NCBI RefSeq assembly: GCF_008370495.1
Contig: NZ_VTUX01000004.1
Span: forward strand, 310,001 to 374,000
Length of the DNA: 64,000 bases
Direction of reading: 5' to 3'
Source of the DNA: Pseudohalioglobus sediminis
GTDB lineage: Bacteria > Pseudomonadota > Gammaproteobacteria > Pseudomonadales > Halieaceae
Position numbers and translations under genes: made by a program. The notes under the pieces are model-generated. The model ran no database searches. It was not told the origin of the DNA and worked only from the letters and a program-made list of their open reading frames with translations. Shown here piece after piece: positions 46,021 to 55,880 of this stretch; positions within the stretch are counted from its first letter, which is position 1, and every line of letters begins with the position of its first letter.

Positions 46021-47778
46021 CTATTGTGCGGTCAAAGTGTGGGCAACTTCCGTCTTTTTGACCGAAACAGCCTGTAACGCCTCCAGCACTGCGGCGTCGG
46101 TGAGAATTTGCGGCAATATTATCGGTGCCAGCGTCGGATCCGCCGGGTACATCAGGTAAAGCGGTATCCCTGTGCGGCCATGTGCGCTGATAAAGCGGGC
46201 GATGTCAGCATCATAGTTGGTCCAGTCGGCGACCATGTAGGTGACCCCGTGTTCGGCAAAGGCCGCCTGCATGGTGTCGGTGAGCAGCACGGCGCGCTCA
46301 TTGGCAATGCAGGTGATACACCAGTCCGCCGTGACGTCCACAAACACCGGCTTGCCGGCAGCGCGCAGTTCCGCCAGCGCGGGTTCGGACCAGGCGACGC
46401 GACCTTCGGCCAACAGGCTGTTGCGGCTGCCACTCTCGTCAAGGCCCCGCCAGCCGCCGAGGGAGATAGCCGCCAGCGCAAAAGCGACGGCCAGCGCGCG
46501 CCGCCAGCCGCCGAAGCGCCACAGCCACAGTGCCATCGCCAGGGCCAATGCGCCGGTGAGTACGGCGGCCATGGTGTTGACCCCAGTCTGTCGGCCCACT
46601 ACCCACAACAGCCAGATCGCTGCAGCATAGAGCGGGAAGGCGAGAAATTGCTTCAGCGTGTCCATCCACGGGCCCGGCCGCGGCATGAGCTTGCGGGCGC
46701 CGCCGCTGTAACTGAACACCAGCAGCGGGGCCGCCATGCCCAGGCCGAGCGCGGCGAATACGAGCAGCCCGGTCAGCGGCGGCTGGGTCACTGCAAAGCC
46801 CAGCGCGGTGCCCATGAAGGGGGCCGTACAGGGACTCGCCACAACCACTGCCAGCACCCCGGTAAAGAAGCTCCCGGGCAGGCCCTGCTTGCTGGCCAGC
46901 TGGTTCCCGGTGTTCATCAGGCTGCCACCCAGTTGCAGCAGTCCGGATAGCGACAAGCCCATGACCAGGAACAGGTAGGTCAGCGCGATGACGAAGCCCG
47001 GGCTCTGCAGCTGGAAGCCCCAGCCCACTGCGCGGCCGGCCTGTTGCAGGCCGATCAACAGCGCGGCCACGGCGACGAAGCTCACCACGACGCCGGCGGT
47101 ATAGACCCAGCTGTGCAGGTGGCGATCGTGCTCATTGCTATTGGCGAAACTCAGTACCTTGAGCGAGAGGATGGGAAATACACAGGGCATCAGGTTGAGA
47201 ATCGCACCGCCCAGGAACGCCAGCAGCAGCATATAGGGCAGTGTGCCCGGAGCTCCGGTGCCGGCGCTGGAACCCACATCCTGCGCGCTCCGTGCGGGTC
47301 GTTCGAGCTCCTGTGCCGTGGCGGCTACGGTATCCAGTGAAAAATACTGGGTGCGCGGTGGGTAGCACAATCCCGCGTCGGCGCAGCCCTGCGAGGTGAC
47401 TGCCAGTGTGCCGCCGGTCGGTATGGCGGTTTCGGTTTCGAGCACCAGGTCGGCCTGCTGGTAGTACACGCGCACCTCGCCGAAGTATTCATCGGTGCGT
47501 TCCAGTGCCGGGGGGAAAGTCGGGGTGAGGGCGATGGCGCCGCCATCAAGCTTGAATTTAAAGGCGTGCTGGTAAAGGTAGTATGCGTCGGCAATCTGCC
47601 AGTAAAGGCGGATGCGCTTGTCGCCCAGTATCTCCACTTCCAGACGATAGGCCTCTTCCACCGGCAGGAAATCCGGCGTGGAGGCGGCACCGAAGTTCAC
47701 TGTCGCCTGTGAGCCCAGGCCCTGGGCAAAAGCGAGTGACGCGCTAAATAAGAGCAGCGCTGAAAGTAGTCCGCGCAT
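46021..47778 (-). CDS. dsbD: Thiol:disulfide interchange protein DsbD
   Basis: A 585-residue membrane protein moving reducing power from cytoplasmic thioredoxin to the periplasm. I chose the ATG at 47778, giving a clean signal peptide and AAGGA upstream. The N-terminal alpha domain has CADAGLC; the eight-helix core has the MPCVFPILSLKVLSF and ASPCTAPFMG cysteines; the C-terminal thioredoxin domain has ADWCITC (C487, C490). All three cysteine pairs are kept. It lies 207 bp upstream of aroQ, as in Pseudomonas. Confidence 0.96.
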   Translation of the reverse strand: MRGLLSALLLFSASLAFAQGLGSQATVNFGAASTPDFLPVEEAYRLEVEILGDKRIRLYWQIADAYYLYQHAFKFKLDGGAIALTPTFPPALERTDEYFGEVRVYYQQADLVLETETAIPTGGTLAVTSQGCADAGLCYPPRTQYFSLDTVAATAQELERPARSAQDVGSSAGTGAPGTLPYMLLLAFLGGAILNLMPCVFPILSLKVLSFANSNEHDRHLHSWVYTAGVVVSFVAVAALLIGLQQAGRAVGWGFQLQSPGFVIALTYLFLVMGLSLSGLLQLGGSLMNTGNQLASKQGLPGSFFTGVLAVVVASPCTAPFMGTALGFAVTQPPLTGLLVFAALGLGMAAPLLVFSYSGGARKLMPRPGPWMDTLKQFLAFPLYAAAIWLLWVVGRQTGVNTMAAVLTGALALAMALWLWRFGGWRRALAVAFALAAISLGGWRGLDESGSRNSLLAEGRVAWSEPALAELRAAGKPVFVDVTADWCITCIANERAVLLTDTMQAAFAEHGVTYMVADWTNYDADIARFISAHGRTGIPLYLMYPADPTLAPIILPQILTDAAVLEALQAVSVKKTEVAHTLTAQ

Positions 47779-47919
47779 GGTTATCCTTGCTGGCTGTCCG
47801 TAATGGGTGCGAAGTGTAACAGCCAGTTGCAACCGGCCCAATCCACTGCCCCATGTGGTATGGGGGTGCTATAGTGTACGACGCTGAAAAACGCTGTAAG
47901 TTTCCACCTGGAGTAAAAT

Positions 47920-48378
47920 GTGTTGCCAAGTCGTACCCTGCTTTGCGCAGCCTTGATGCTGCTCACCACGCCCGCTTTGGCGGAGCTACACCTGTCCTCG
48001 GCGTGGATCCGCGCCCTGCCACCGACGCAGCCGGTCACAGCGGCCTATGCAGAGGTGATGAACCACAGTGATACTGCCGCAACCATAAGCGGAGCCCGGG
48101 TGGATGGCGCTGGCAGGGTGGAAATTCACACTACCCTTGAGCAGGACGGCCTGATGCGGATGCAGCGGCTTGATGAGCTGGTCGTGCCTCCCGGGGAGAC
48201 CGTATCCCTGGCCCCCGGCGGTGCGCACCTTATGCTGTTTGATCTGCAAGCCATGCCCAAAGAGGGGGAGAGCCGCCAGCTGTGTTTGCTGCTCGCTTCG
48301 GGAGAAGAGAGCTGCGTGGCCGCTGAAGTGCGCAAGGATGCCGCCGCGAGCGGCCATGAACATCATCAACATCACTAA
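47920..48378 (+). CDS. Periplasmic copper chaperone, PCu(A)C family
   Basis: A 152-residue exported copper carrier. It starts with GTG, preceded by GGAG at 7 bp. The signal peptide ends near PALA. The Cu(I) ligands fit the family pattern: H in VEIHTTL, Met residues in LMRMQRL, and H-x-M in GGAHLML. The C-terminal tail GHEHHQHH adds a likely extra metal site. PCu(A)C proteins load copper into cytochrome oxidase or other cuproenzymes. Divergent from dsbD, whose product could reduce its thiols. Confidence 0.9.
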   Translation: MLPSRTLLCAALMLLTTPALAELHLSSAWIRALPPTQPVTAAYAEVMNHSDTAATISGARVDGAGRVEIHTTLEQDGLMRMQRLDELVVPPGETVSLAPGGAHLMLFDLQAMPKEGESRQLCLLLASGEESCVAAEVRKDAAASGHEHHQHH

Positions 48379-48393
48379 CAAGGCAGTAGGCAT

Positions 48394-49440
48394 ATGAACG
48401 CAGTGAAACAAACCCTGGCCGATTGGCGCGATAGCCTGGTCGACCTCGTTCCGGACGCCCGCCCCGTGCGCTGGGTATTGCTTGCGCTGGTGGCGTACCT
48501 GCTGGTCGCACTGGTGCTCGGTATGTACTGGAGCCTGTCACCGGAGCATTTCGACCCCAGGGAGAAGGCTGCAGAGTACGCAGTGGCTGATGGCGGGCAG
48601 GTCGTGACCGGGTCGGTCACCACCGCAGCGCTGATGGGCGTGATGGAAACCCTGCTGGAAAAGCCCGGTGGCTACCTGCACAACGATCGCTTCCCCCCGG
48701 GCATCTGGCTCGACAACATGCCCAGCTGGGAGTACGGGGCGCTCATCCAGGTCCGCGACCTGTCGCGTTCCATGCGTGAGGTGTTCAGCCGCTCGCAGTC
48801 ACAGTCGACAGAGGATGAAGACCTGGCGATGGCCGAACCGCGTTATCACTTTGATTCCGACAGCTGGGTATTGCCGTCTTCGGAGTCGGAGTACAGGCAG
48901 GCAAACGCCTACACGCGCGGCTACTTCCGCCGGCTGTCGGATGCCAACGACTCGCAGGCGCAGTTCTATGCCCGTGCCGACAACCTGCGTTACTGGCTGT
49001 CGACGGTTAACACCCGGCTGGGCTCGCTGTCACAGCGCCTCAGCGCCAGCGTCGGTCAGCGGCGCCTGAATACAGACCTGGCGGGTGACGTGGGTGCCAG
49101 CCAGTCGACGCAGGCGCCCCAGGAACTGCTGGTGAAAACTCCGTGGCTGGAAATCGACGATGTCTTCTACGAGGCACGTGGCACTACCTGGGCACTGATT
49201 CATTTCCTCAAGGCGGTGCAGGTCGACTTTGCCGAGGTGCTGCAGAACAAGAACGCTATGGTGAGCCTGCAGCAGATTATCCGCGAGCTGGAGGCGTCAC
49301 AGGAAACCGTCTGGAGCCCGTTTATTCTCAACGGTACCGGATTCGGCTTGGTGGCCAACCACTCGCTGGTGATGGCGTCCTATATCAGCCGGGCCAACGC
49401 GGCCATTATCGACCTGCGGGACCTGCTATTGCAGGGCTAG
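48394..49440 (+). CDS. DUF2333 family membrane protein
   Basis: A 348-residue protein with one N-terminal membrane segment (about 27-47) and a large, probably periplasmic, domain. The family block GGYLHNDRFPPGIWLDNMPSWEYG and the following R-D-L-S-R-S-M-R match DUF2333, a proteobacterial family of unknown function. The ATG lies 15 bp after the copper chaperone gene, so they may be co-transcribed. No catalytic motif is obvious. Confidence 0.85.
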   Translation: MNAVKQTLADWRDSLVDLVPDARPVRWVLLALVAYLLVALVLGMYWSLSPEHFDPREKAAEYAVADGGQVVTGSVTTAALMGVMETLLEKPGGYLHNDRFPPGIWLDNMPSWEYGALIQVRDLSRSMREVFSRSQSQSTEDEDLAMAEPRYHFDSDSWVLPSSESEYRQANAYTRGYFRRLSDANDSQAQFYARADNLRYWLSTVNTRLGSLSQRLSASVGQRRLNTDLAGDVGASQSTQAPQELLVKTPWLEIDDVFYEARGTTWALIHFLKAVQVDFAEVLQNKNAMVSLQQIIRELEASQETVWSPFILNGTGFGLVANHSLVMASYISRANAAIIDLRDLLLQG

Positions 49441-49459
49441 GGGTGCCGGGCGGTGGAGG

Positions 49460-49804
49460 CTAGTCTTCCAGGTAGCGCAGGCGGGTGCCGGTGTCCAGGG
49501 ACAGCCGGATTTCCTCCGGGGGCAGTTCCTTGGGGAAATAGGTGCCCGAGAGCTTGGCGTCGAGCAGGCTGGCGCCCTCGAGATTGGTATTGCGGAAATC
49601 GATACCGCTCAGGTCGGCATTGCGGAAGTACGAGTCACTGAAGTCCAGGCCGTCGGCGTTCATGTTGCGCAGATCACGTCCGCGATAATCACCGCTCTTC
49701 AACTCGCTGGTATCCAGTTGGTCACGCTGTTCGTTGAAGCTCTTGATGTCCTCATTGCGCAGCAACTGGTAAAGGGGGTCTGGCTTGATGACGGGCTTGT
49801 TCAT
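49460..49804 (-). CDS. Small pentapeptide-repeat protein
   Basis: A 114-residue protein. I chose the ATG at 49804, with AAAGGTAG upstream; the longer frame reads into polB. The centre contains about six A(D/N)LxX pentapeptides (YRGRDLRNMNADGLDF, then SDSYFRNADLSGIDFRNTNL), which would form a short right-handed quadrilateral helix. Function unknown; too short to mimic DNA like Qnr. It is divergent from polB with 41 bp between. Confidence 0.85.
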   Translation of the reverse strand: MNKPVIKPDPLYQLLRNEDIKSFNEQRDQLDTSELKSGDYRGRDLRNMNADGLDFSDSYFRNADLSGIDFRNTNLEGASLLDAKLSGTYFPKELPPEEIRLSLDTGTRLRYLED

Positions 49805-49845
49805 GACGCTACCTTTAAAATAATGCCCTAGCTTAAGCTGCGGCG

Positions 49846-52224
49846 GTGGGCGATGACAAGAGAACAGGTTTGAGTACACAGACTCTAAACGGCTTCCTGC
49901 TGACACGGAACTGGCGCGATGGCGCCGGAGGAGTGGAGCTGGAGTTCTGGTTTGCCAGCGACGAGGGAGCGATCTGTGTACAGGTGCTGGGAGAGCACAG
50001 TGTGTTTTTCGTGGCCTCGAACCAGCGCGAGAAGTTGCGACAGCTGATAGCGGATGAAACCGGGATTGACGTCCGGCCGCTGGCCTTGCGCGACTTTTCC
50101 ATGACCGCAGTAGACGGTGTTTATTGTCGCAGCTACAGGCAGTCGCGCGCGCTGGCGGAGCGGTTGCGTGCCGAGGGCCTGGAGCCACTGGAAGCGGACA
50201 TCAACCCTGCAGATCGCTACCTGATGGAGCGGTTTATCGCCGGAGGTGCGGAAATCCACGGGCAGTTCACGCGGCGCGGCAAGCACCTGCGCGCGCTCAA
50301 CCCGTCGCTGCGCAGTGCAGACTACAGGCCCGGTCTCAGGCTGGTCTCGTTTGACATTGAGACGGCAATGCAGGGCGTGCAACTGTACTCGATCGCCGCG
50401 CACGGAGTGGCTCCCGGGGTGACCGAGCAGCGCGTATTCATGCTGGGCGAGGGTACCGGGCAGGACTATGTGCACAGTTGTGCCAGCCAGGAGGCGGTGT
50501 TGCAGGCCTTCATAGACTGGCTGCAGGCCTTTGACCCGGATGTGCTGATCGGCTGGAATGTGATCAATTTCGACTGCTGGTACCTGCAGCGTGTAGCTGA
50601 TGCCGCGGGCCGCCGCCTGTTACTGGGCAGGGACAGCCGCGCCGCGCGCTGGCGCAACGTGGATAGCGAGGGCGAGCGCAGGAGTATCCACTGTCCCGGC
50701 CGCGTGGTGCTCGATGGCATCGACATGTTGCGTGCGGCCTTCTACAACTTCGAGAGTTTTGCCCTGGACCATGTGGCCCATGAGCTGCTTGGTGAGGGTA
50801 AGCTCATCCACGGCAGCGACAGGGGCGAGGAGATTGGCCGCCTGTTCCGGGAGGACAAGGCTGCTCTTGCAGCCTATAACCTGCAGGATTGTGAGCTGGT
50901 CACGCGGATATTTGACGCCACTTCGATGCTGGATTTCGCCATCGCGCGCAGCGTCATCACCGGCCTGAACATGGACCGTATGGGTGGATCGGTTGCCTCC
51001 TTTGATAATCTCTATCTGCCGCGCCTGCACCGTGCGGGCTACGTGGCGCCCAACGCCAGTGTCGAGCATATCGCCAGTCCCGGAGGCTGGGTGCTGGACT
51101 CCATTCCGGGGCTGTACAACCACGTCTTGGTGCTCGATTTCAAAAGCCTGTATCCCAGCATTATTCGCAGCTTTGCTATCGACCCCCTGGGCCTGGCGCT
51201 CGGTGTTTGCGGTGAGTTGGCCGAGGCAGATACCGTCCCGGGATTTCTCGACGCGCGCTTTGCGCGTGAGGGGCACATCCTGCCGCAGTTGATCCAGCAA
51301 CTCTGGGCCCAGCGCGACGCCGCGCGCAAGGCGGGTGATGCGCCCCTGTCGCAGGCCATCAAGATCATCATGAACTCTTTCTACGGTGTGCTGGGTACCC
51401 CCGGTTGCCGCTTTTTTGATGCCCGCCTGGCCAGTTCCATCACCCGCCGCGGTCACCAGATTCTCAAGCGCACGCGCGACCATATCGAGCAGTCCGGGCA
51501 CCGCGTCATCTACGGTGACACCGACTCGGTGTTCGTATGGATTCAGGACGCCGCCAGTGACGCCGAGGCCGAAGCAGCGGGTATGGCGCTGCAGGCCAGC
51601 CTCAATACCTGGTGGCGGCAGCAGCTGGCCGATGAATTCGGCGTGGACAGTGCGCTGGAGCTGGAATTTGAAACCCATTACAAGCGTTTCCTGATGCCCA
51701 CCATCCGCGGCTCCGACAAGGGCAGCAAGAAGCGTTACGCGGGCCTGGTAGGCACAGAGGACGGCGACAGGCTGGTGTTCAAGGGCTTGGAAAGCGTGCG
51801 CACTGACTGGACGCGACTGGCGCGGACATTCCAGGAGGAGTTGTATGCTCGCGTGTTTGCGGACCGGCCCTACGCAGAGTTCATCTGCGAGACCAACCGA
51901 CAACTGCTGGCGGGCGAGAGGGACGATCAGCTGGTTTATCGCAAGCGCCTGCGGCGCAAGCTGGACGAATACCAGCGCAACCTGCCGCCACACGTACAGG
52001 CCGCACGCCTGTATGAGTCCCGTGGGCTGGCGCCACCGTCGCGTGGGGACTGGGTGGAATACGTGATGACCAGCGCTGGCGCGGAGCCCGCCGCCGCGTA
52101 CCTCGCGCCCCTGGACTACGAGCACTACTCGGAGCGCCAGTTGCAGCCTGTTGCCGATGGTATCCTGGGTCTGTTGGGCAGCAGCTTTCGCAGCCTCGTT
52201 GACCAGCAGATCGACCTGTTTTAA
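49846..52224 (+). CDS. polB: DNA polymerase II (family B)
   Basis: A 792-residue family B polymerase used in repair and translesion synthesis. The start is uncertain: GTG 49846 or TTG 49870; the family homology begins at NGFLLTRNWRD. The 3'-5' exonuclease Exo I motif is SFDIETAM. Polymerase motifs: A, LDFKSLYPSIIRSF; B, KIIMNSFYGVLGTPG; C, YGDTDSV. It looks complete for polymerase and proofreading. No LexA box was seen in the 41 bp upstream. Confidence 0.95.
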   Translation: MGDDKRTGLSTQTLNGFLLTRNWRDGAGGVELEFWFASDEGAICVQVLGEHSVFFVASNQREKLRQLIADETGIDVRPLALRDFSMTAVDGVYCRSYRQSRALAERLRAEGLEPLEADINPADRYLMERFIAGGAEIHGQFTRRGKHLRALNPSLRSADYRPGLRLVSFDIETAMQGVQLYSIAAHGVAPGVTEQRVFMLGEGTGQDYVHSCASQEAVLQAFIDWLQAFDPDVLIGWNVINFDCWYLQRVADAAGRRLLLGRDSRAARWRNVDSEGERRSIHCPGRVVLDGIDMLRAAFYNFESFALDHVAHELLGEGKLIHGSDRGEEIGRLFREDKAALAAYNLQDCELVTRIFDATSMLDFAIARSVITGLNMDRMGGSVASFDNLYLPRLHRAGYVAPNASVEHIASPGGWVLDSIPGLYNHVLVLDFKSLYPSIIRSFAIDPLGLALGVCGELAEADTVPGFLDARFAREGHILPQLIQQLWAQRDAARKAGDAPLSQAIKIIMNSFYGVLGTPGCRFFDARLASSITRRGHQILKRTRDHIEQSGHRVIYGDTDSVFVWIQDAASDAEAEAAGMALQASLNTWWRQQLADEFGVDSALELEFETHYKRFLMPTIRGSDKGSKKRYAGLVGTEDGDRLVFKGLESVRTDWTRLARTFQEELYARVFADRPYAEFICETNRQLLAGERDDQLVYRKRLRRKLDEYQRNLPPHVQAARLYESRGLAPPSRGDWVEYVMTSAGAEPAAAYLAPLDYEHYSERQLQPVADGILGLLGSSFRSLVDQQIDLF

Positions 52225-52229
52225 TGCCT

Positions 52230-52246
52230 GCGTGCAGTCCGCACGC
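52230..52246. terminator. Hairpin between convergent polB and PfkB-kinase genes
   Basis: GCGTGC-agtcc-GCACGC is a perfect 6-bp stem in the 31-bp gap between convergent stops. No T-run. Confidence 0.45.
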
Positions 52247-52255
52247 CTGCCGCAA

Positions 52256-53257
52256 TCAGTCGCCGAAAAATTCTGCGCGCAGGGCCGGGTAGTCGGCCGC
52301 GGGCAGGCGCGGGCCGTAATTGGCCACTACCTTGCCCGCAGCCAGGCTGGCGAAACGCCCGGCAGTGGGGAAGTCTTCCCCGCGGGAGATAGCGTAGAGA
52401 AATGCCCCGGCAAACATGTCGCCGGCGCCATTGCTGTCCACGGCGTGCACGCGGTGCGGCGGTATTTCGGCGGTTTGCTCGCCGTCCCAGGTGATCGCGC
52501 CATTGCCGCCGCGAGTAATCACAAAGGTGTCAGCGGTTTGTTTCATGCGCTCGATGGCCACGGCGAGGTCGTCGGTGTCGCACCACCCCAGCGCCTCGGA
52601 CTCATTGCAAAACACCAGGTTGACGCGCTCGCCGATCATCTCCTGTAAACCGTCGCGAAAAAATTCCACCATTCCGGGATCAGACAGGCTGATGGAGGTT
52701 TTCACCCCGGCTGCCTCGGCGATTTCCCGCGCCCGCACCGCTGCTTCACGCCCCGTGGGCGATGTCACTAGGTAGCCCTCCAGGTACAGGTACTCCGACG
52801 CCTGGATCGCCTCGGGCACCAGTTGCTCGACAGACAGGGTTTCGCTGATGGCGAGGTTCGTGTTCATGCTGCGCTCGGCATCGGGTGAAACCAGCACCAG
52901 GCATTTGCCGGTGGTGCCATTCTCCCGGGTGCCGTTGAGGCAGTGATCAACGCCGGCGGCTTCCAGGTCGGCCAGGTAGATGTCGCCATCGTCATCGTTG
53001 GCGACCTTGCAGGACATGAAGGTGCGGCCACCAAACTGCGCGGTGGCGATCATGGAGTTCCCGGCACTGCCGCCGCTGGCATGGTTGGCCTTGACCAGGT
53101 GCCCTTCGAGGTGACCCAGCAGTTCGGCCTGTCGCTCGGCATCGACCAGGGTCATCATGCCTTTCTCCACCTGCATTTGTTTCAGTTCTAGGTCATCCAC
53201 CTTGATTTCGGTATCGACCAGGGCTGCGCCAATGCCGTATGCCACGTACTTCTTCAT
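52256..53257 (-). CDS. PfkB-family carbohydrate/nucleoside kinase (adenosine kinase-like)
   Basis: A 333-residue ribokinase-fold kinase. The N-terminal GGSAGNSMIATAQFGG and the C-terminal anion-hole motif DSNGAGDMFAGAF (D catalytic) are intact. Residues resemble the adenosine-kinase-like subgroup of proteobacteria, whose substrate varies (adenosine, inosine or a sugar). Transcribed alone. A GATAAT -10-like box (53287-53292) with TTTAAA at 16 bp upstream may be its promoter. Confidence 0.88.
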   Translation of the reverse strand: MKKYVAYGIGAALVDTEIKVDDLELKQMQVEKGMMTLVDAERQAELLGHLEGHLVKANHASGGSAGNSMIATAQFGGRTFMSCKVANDDDGDIYLADLEAAGVDHCLNGTRENGTTGKCLVLVSPDAERSMNTNLAISETLSVEQLVPEAIQASEYLYLEGYLVTSPTGREAAVRAREIAEAAGVKTSISLSDPGMVEFFRDGLQEMIGERVNLVFCNESEALGWCDTDDLAVAIERMKQTADTFVITRGGNGAITWDGEQTAEIPPHRVHAVDSNGAGDMFAGAFLYAISRGEDFPTAGRFASLAAGKVVANYGPRLPAADYPALRAEFFGD

Positions 53258-53503
53258 GCCTGGGTTCTCTTGATAAGTCAGCGCGTATTATCCCGATTCA
53301 GGCGCAGGTTTAAAGGGAATTGCCAAACAGAATGGGCACAGCTGGCTGCGATGTTCTGCCCCGGACCGCGCGGGCGAGAGCAGGCCAGCCCGGGTGACGG
53401 ACTGGCCGGAGTGTTGCGGAGCACGGGGCTGTCCCGCTGGTTTTTGCGTTCCTGGCCTGAAACAGCCGACCGCCCCGCCCAAAGTACGGTAAACTCGCCC
53501 ACC

Positions 53504-55753
53504 ATGAAAAAGACCCGCACCCTGCTATTCAAGCTGTTTATCGTTTTCCTGGTTCTTGGCGCCGGCTATCTCATTTATCTTGATGCCCGCATTACCAGTA
53601 CCTTTACCGACAAGATGTGGGAGCTGCCCGCCAAGGTTTATGCTCGCCCGCTGGAGTTGTTTGCCGGCGCTGACATCAAGCCCGATGACCTGGCATATGA
53701 ACTGGAGGTGCTGGGTTATCGCAAGGTGGCGCATACCCGCAAACCCGGCCAGGTAGCGCGCAATCGCAGTCGCTTCGAGATCTATACCCGGGGATTCGGC
53801 TTCCCGGGCGAGCGCGAGCCGGCGCGGCGTGTGCTGGTTGAGCTGGGTCCGACGAAGGTGCAGTCCATAACCGAGGAGGGCCGTGCCGTTGACCTCATGC
53901 GGCTGGACCCTGCCCAGATCGGTGGTATTTACCCGACTCACGGAGAAGACCGTGTGCTGGTGCGGCTTGATGCCGTGCCCGAGACATTGCGCCAGGGCTT
54001 GCTGGCGGTGGAAGACCAGCGCTTTTACCAGCACTGGGGGTTCTCGATCACCGGCATCGCGCGTGCTGCCTACAGCAACATGGTCTCCGGGCGCGTGGTC
54101 GCAGGGGGCAGCACCATTACCCAGCAGCTGGTGAAAAACTACTACCTGTCACCAGAGCGAACCATCCTGCGCAAGGTCAACGAGCTGTTGATGGCGGTGC
54201 TGCTGGAACTGCATTACGACAAGGACCAGATTCTCGAAAGCTATATCAACGAGGTCTACCTCGGCCAGGAGGGGCGGCGCGCCATACATGGATTTGCCCT
54301 GGCTGCGCGGCACTATTTTGACACCCCGCTGGAACAGCTCGGCCTGCACCAGCAGGCCCTGCTCGTGGGCATGATCAAGGGGCCATCGTTATACAACCCA
54401 CGGCGCAATCCCGAGCGGGCAACGCAGCGCCGCAACGTGGTCCTGGACGTGATGGTGGCCGAGGGCGTGATCTCAGAGGAACACGCGATGGTCGCCAAGG
54501 CCATGCCATTGGACCTGAACCGGGCGCCGAGTATTCGCGACACCTTTCCCGCCTACCTTGACCTGGTTCGTCGCCAGTTGCGCATTGAGTATCGCGACGA
54601 GCAGCTGACCCAGGAAGGGCTGCGCATATTCACCGCGTTCGACCCGTTGCTGCAGCGCCAGCTGGAGCGCAGTACGCAGGCGGTGATGTCGCAGTTGGAC
54701 AAGAGTGGCGAGCTGGAGACGGCATCCATAGTGACCCGGCTGGACAGCGGCGAGGTGGCAGCACTGGTCGGCGGACGGCGCTTCAGTTATGCGGGGTTCA
54801 ACCGGGCGCTGGACGCGCGGCGCCCCGCCGGATCATTGCTCAAGCCAGCGGTCTACCTCGCCGCCCTGGAGCAGTCGGACAAGTATACGCTGGCCAGTGT
54901 ACTGTCAGATACGGCCTTCACTGTGCCCCGGCCACAGGGTGAACCCTGGCAGCCGCGCAACTTCGATCGCATGGAGCACGGTGACGTGCTGCTTTACCAG
55001 GCGCTGGCGCACTCCTACAACCTGGCGACCGCCAGGCTGGGCATGGACCTGGGGATTGATAGCGTAGCGGATATGCTGCGCCGCCTGGGTATCGAACACG
55101 CGGTGCCAGAGGTGCCGGCGCTGACGCTCGGGGCAGGCGAATATTCACCCCTGGATATGGCGGTGCTGTACCAGACCATCGCTGCCGGTGGCTTCCGCTC
55201 GCCGCTGCGCAGTATTCGCGATGTGGTGGACGCCAGGGGCGTACCCGAGAAACGCTATGAGCTGCTTTACGACCGGCAGGTCAGCCTGCAGGCGACCTAC
55301 CTGCTGCAATATGCCTTACTGGAAGTCATGCAGAACGGCACCGGCCGCAGTGGCCGCGCGGCGCTGCCGGAGTGGATGACGGCGGCGGGCAAATCCGGCA
55401 CCACCAATGACGGGCGCGATTCCTGGTTTGCGGGTTTTTCCGGCGACCTGATGGCGGTTACCTGGATGGGTCGCGACGACAACGGTGGCACCGGCCTCAC
55501 CGGAAGTACCGGCGCTCTCAAACTGTGGTCACATTTCATGGCCAGGTCGAGTAAGCGAGGCCTGAACTACAACATGCCGGAAGGCATAGAGGTTGCGACT
55601 GTGGATTCCAGCAATGGTTACCGCACCGGAACGGGATGCCCCAACGCGCGCAGCGTGCCGTTCGTGGCCGGCACCGAGCCGCGCCGCAAGACCAACTGCT
55701 CGGCCAAGAAAAGTGGTATACGCGACTGGTTCCAGTCCCTGTTTGGCGACTAG
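53504..55753 (+). CDS. mrcB: Penicillin-binding protein 1B (bifunctional)
   Basis: A 749-residue peptidoglycan polymerase and crosslinker. I chose the ATG at 53504 (MKKTRTLLFKLFIVFLVLG), which puts the single membrane anchor at the N-terminus; the longer frame adds 78 low-complexity residues. A UB2H-like segment (LAYELEVLGYRK) is the LpoB docking site in E. coli. GT51 motif: AVEDQRFYQHWG (E170). Transpeptidase: S444-L-L-K447, SYN, and K630-S-G-T. The 246-bp gap upstream is shared with the divergent kinase gene. Confidence 0.96.
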   Translation: MKKTRTLLFKLFIVFLVLGAGYLIYLDARITSTFTDKMWELPAKVYARPLELFAGADIKPDDLAYELEVLGYRKVAHTRKPGQVARNRSRFEIYTRGFGFPGEREPARRVLVELGPTKVQSITEEGRAVDLMRLDPAQIGGIYPTHGEDRVLVRLDAVPETLRQGLLAVEDQRFYQHWGFSITGIARAAYSNMVSGRVVAGGSTITQQLVKNYYLSPERTILRKVNELLMAVLLELHYDKDQILESYINEVYLGQEGRRAIHGFALAARHYFDTPLEQLGLHQQALLVGMIKGPSLYNPRRNPERATQRRNVVLDVMVAEGVISEEHAMVAKAMPLDLNRAPSIRDTFPAYLDLVRRQLRIEYRDEQLTQEGLRIFTAFDPLLQRQLERSTQAVMSQLDKSGELETASIVTRLDSGEVAALVGGRRFSYAGFNRALDARRPAGSLLKPAVYLAALEQSDKYTLASVLSDTAFTVPRPQGEPWQPRNFDRMEHGDVLLYQALAHSYNLATARLGMDLGIDSVADMLRRLGIEHAVPEVPALTLGAGEYSPLDMAVLYQTIAAGGFRSPLRSIRDVVDARGVPEKRYELLYDRQVSLQATYLLQYALLEVMQNGTGRSGRAALPEWMTAAGKSGTTNDGRDSWFAGFSGDLMAVTWMGRDDNGGTGLTGSTGALKLWSHFMARSSKRGLNYNMPEGIEVATVDSSNGYRTGTGCPNARSVPFVAGTEPRRKTNCSAKKSGIRDWFQSLFGD

Positions 55754-55764
55754 GTGCTGGCGAT

Positions 55765-55790
55765 GGCGGCCTGCGTCAATGCGTGCCGCC
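55765..55790 (+). terminator. Hairpin after mrcB
   Basis: GGCGGC (55765-55770) and GCCGCC (55785-55790) form a 6-bp stem with a 14-base loop, followed by a T/G-rich GGTCGTTGTTGTG. Weak intrinsic terminator. Confidence 0.4.
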
Positions 55791-55880
55791 GGTCGTTGTT
55801 GTGTGATCCGGCACCGGGCCCATGTCCGGCGCTGGGGTTCGGTACCCGTTCGCGCCATTTTGTAAATTGCCAGCCATGAC

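Noticed and set aside
50620-52125. 501-codon minus-strand frame over polB
   Set aside because: Antisense to polB, which has all family B motifs.
53270-53503. N-terminal extension of mrcB
   Set aside because: The extra 78 residues are Arg/Gly/Pro-rich, precede the membrane anchor and have no family support; the ATG at 53504 gives the expected topology.
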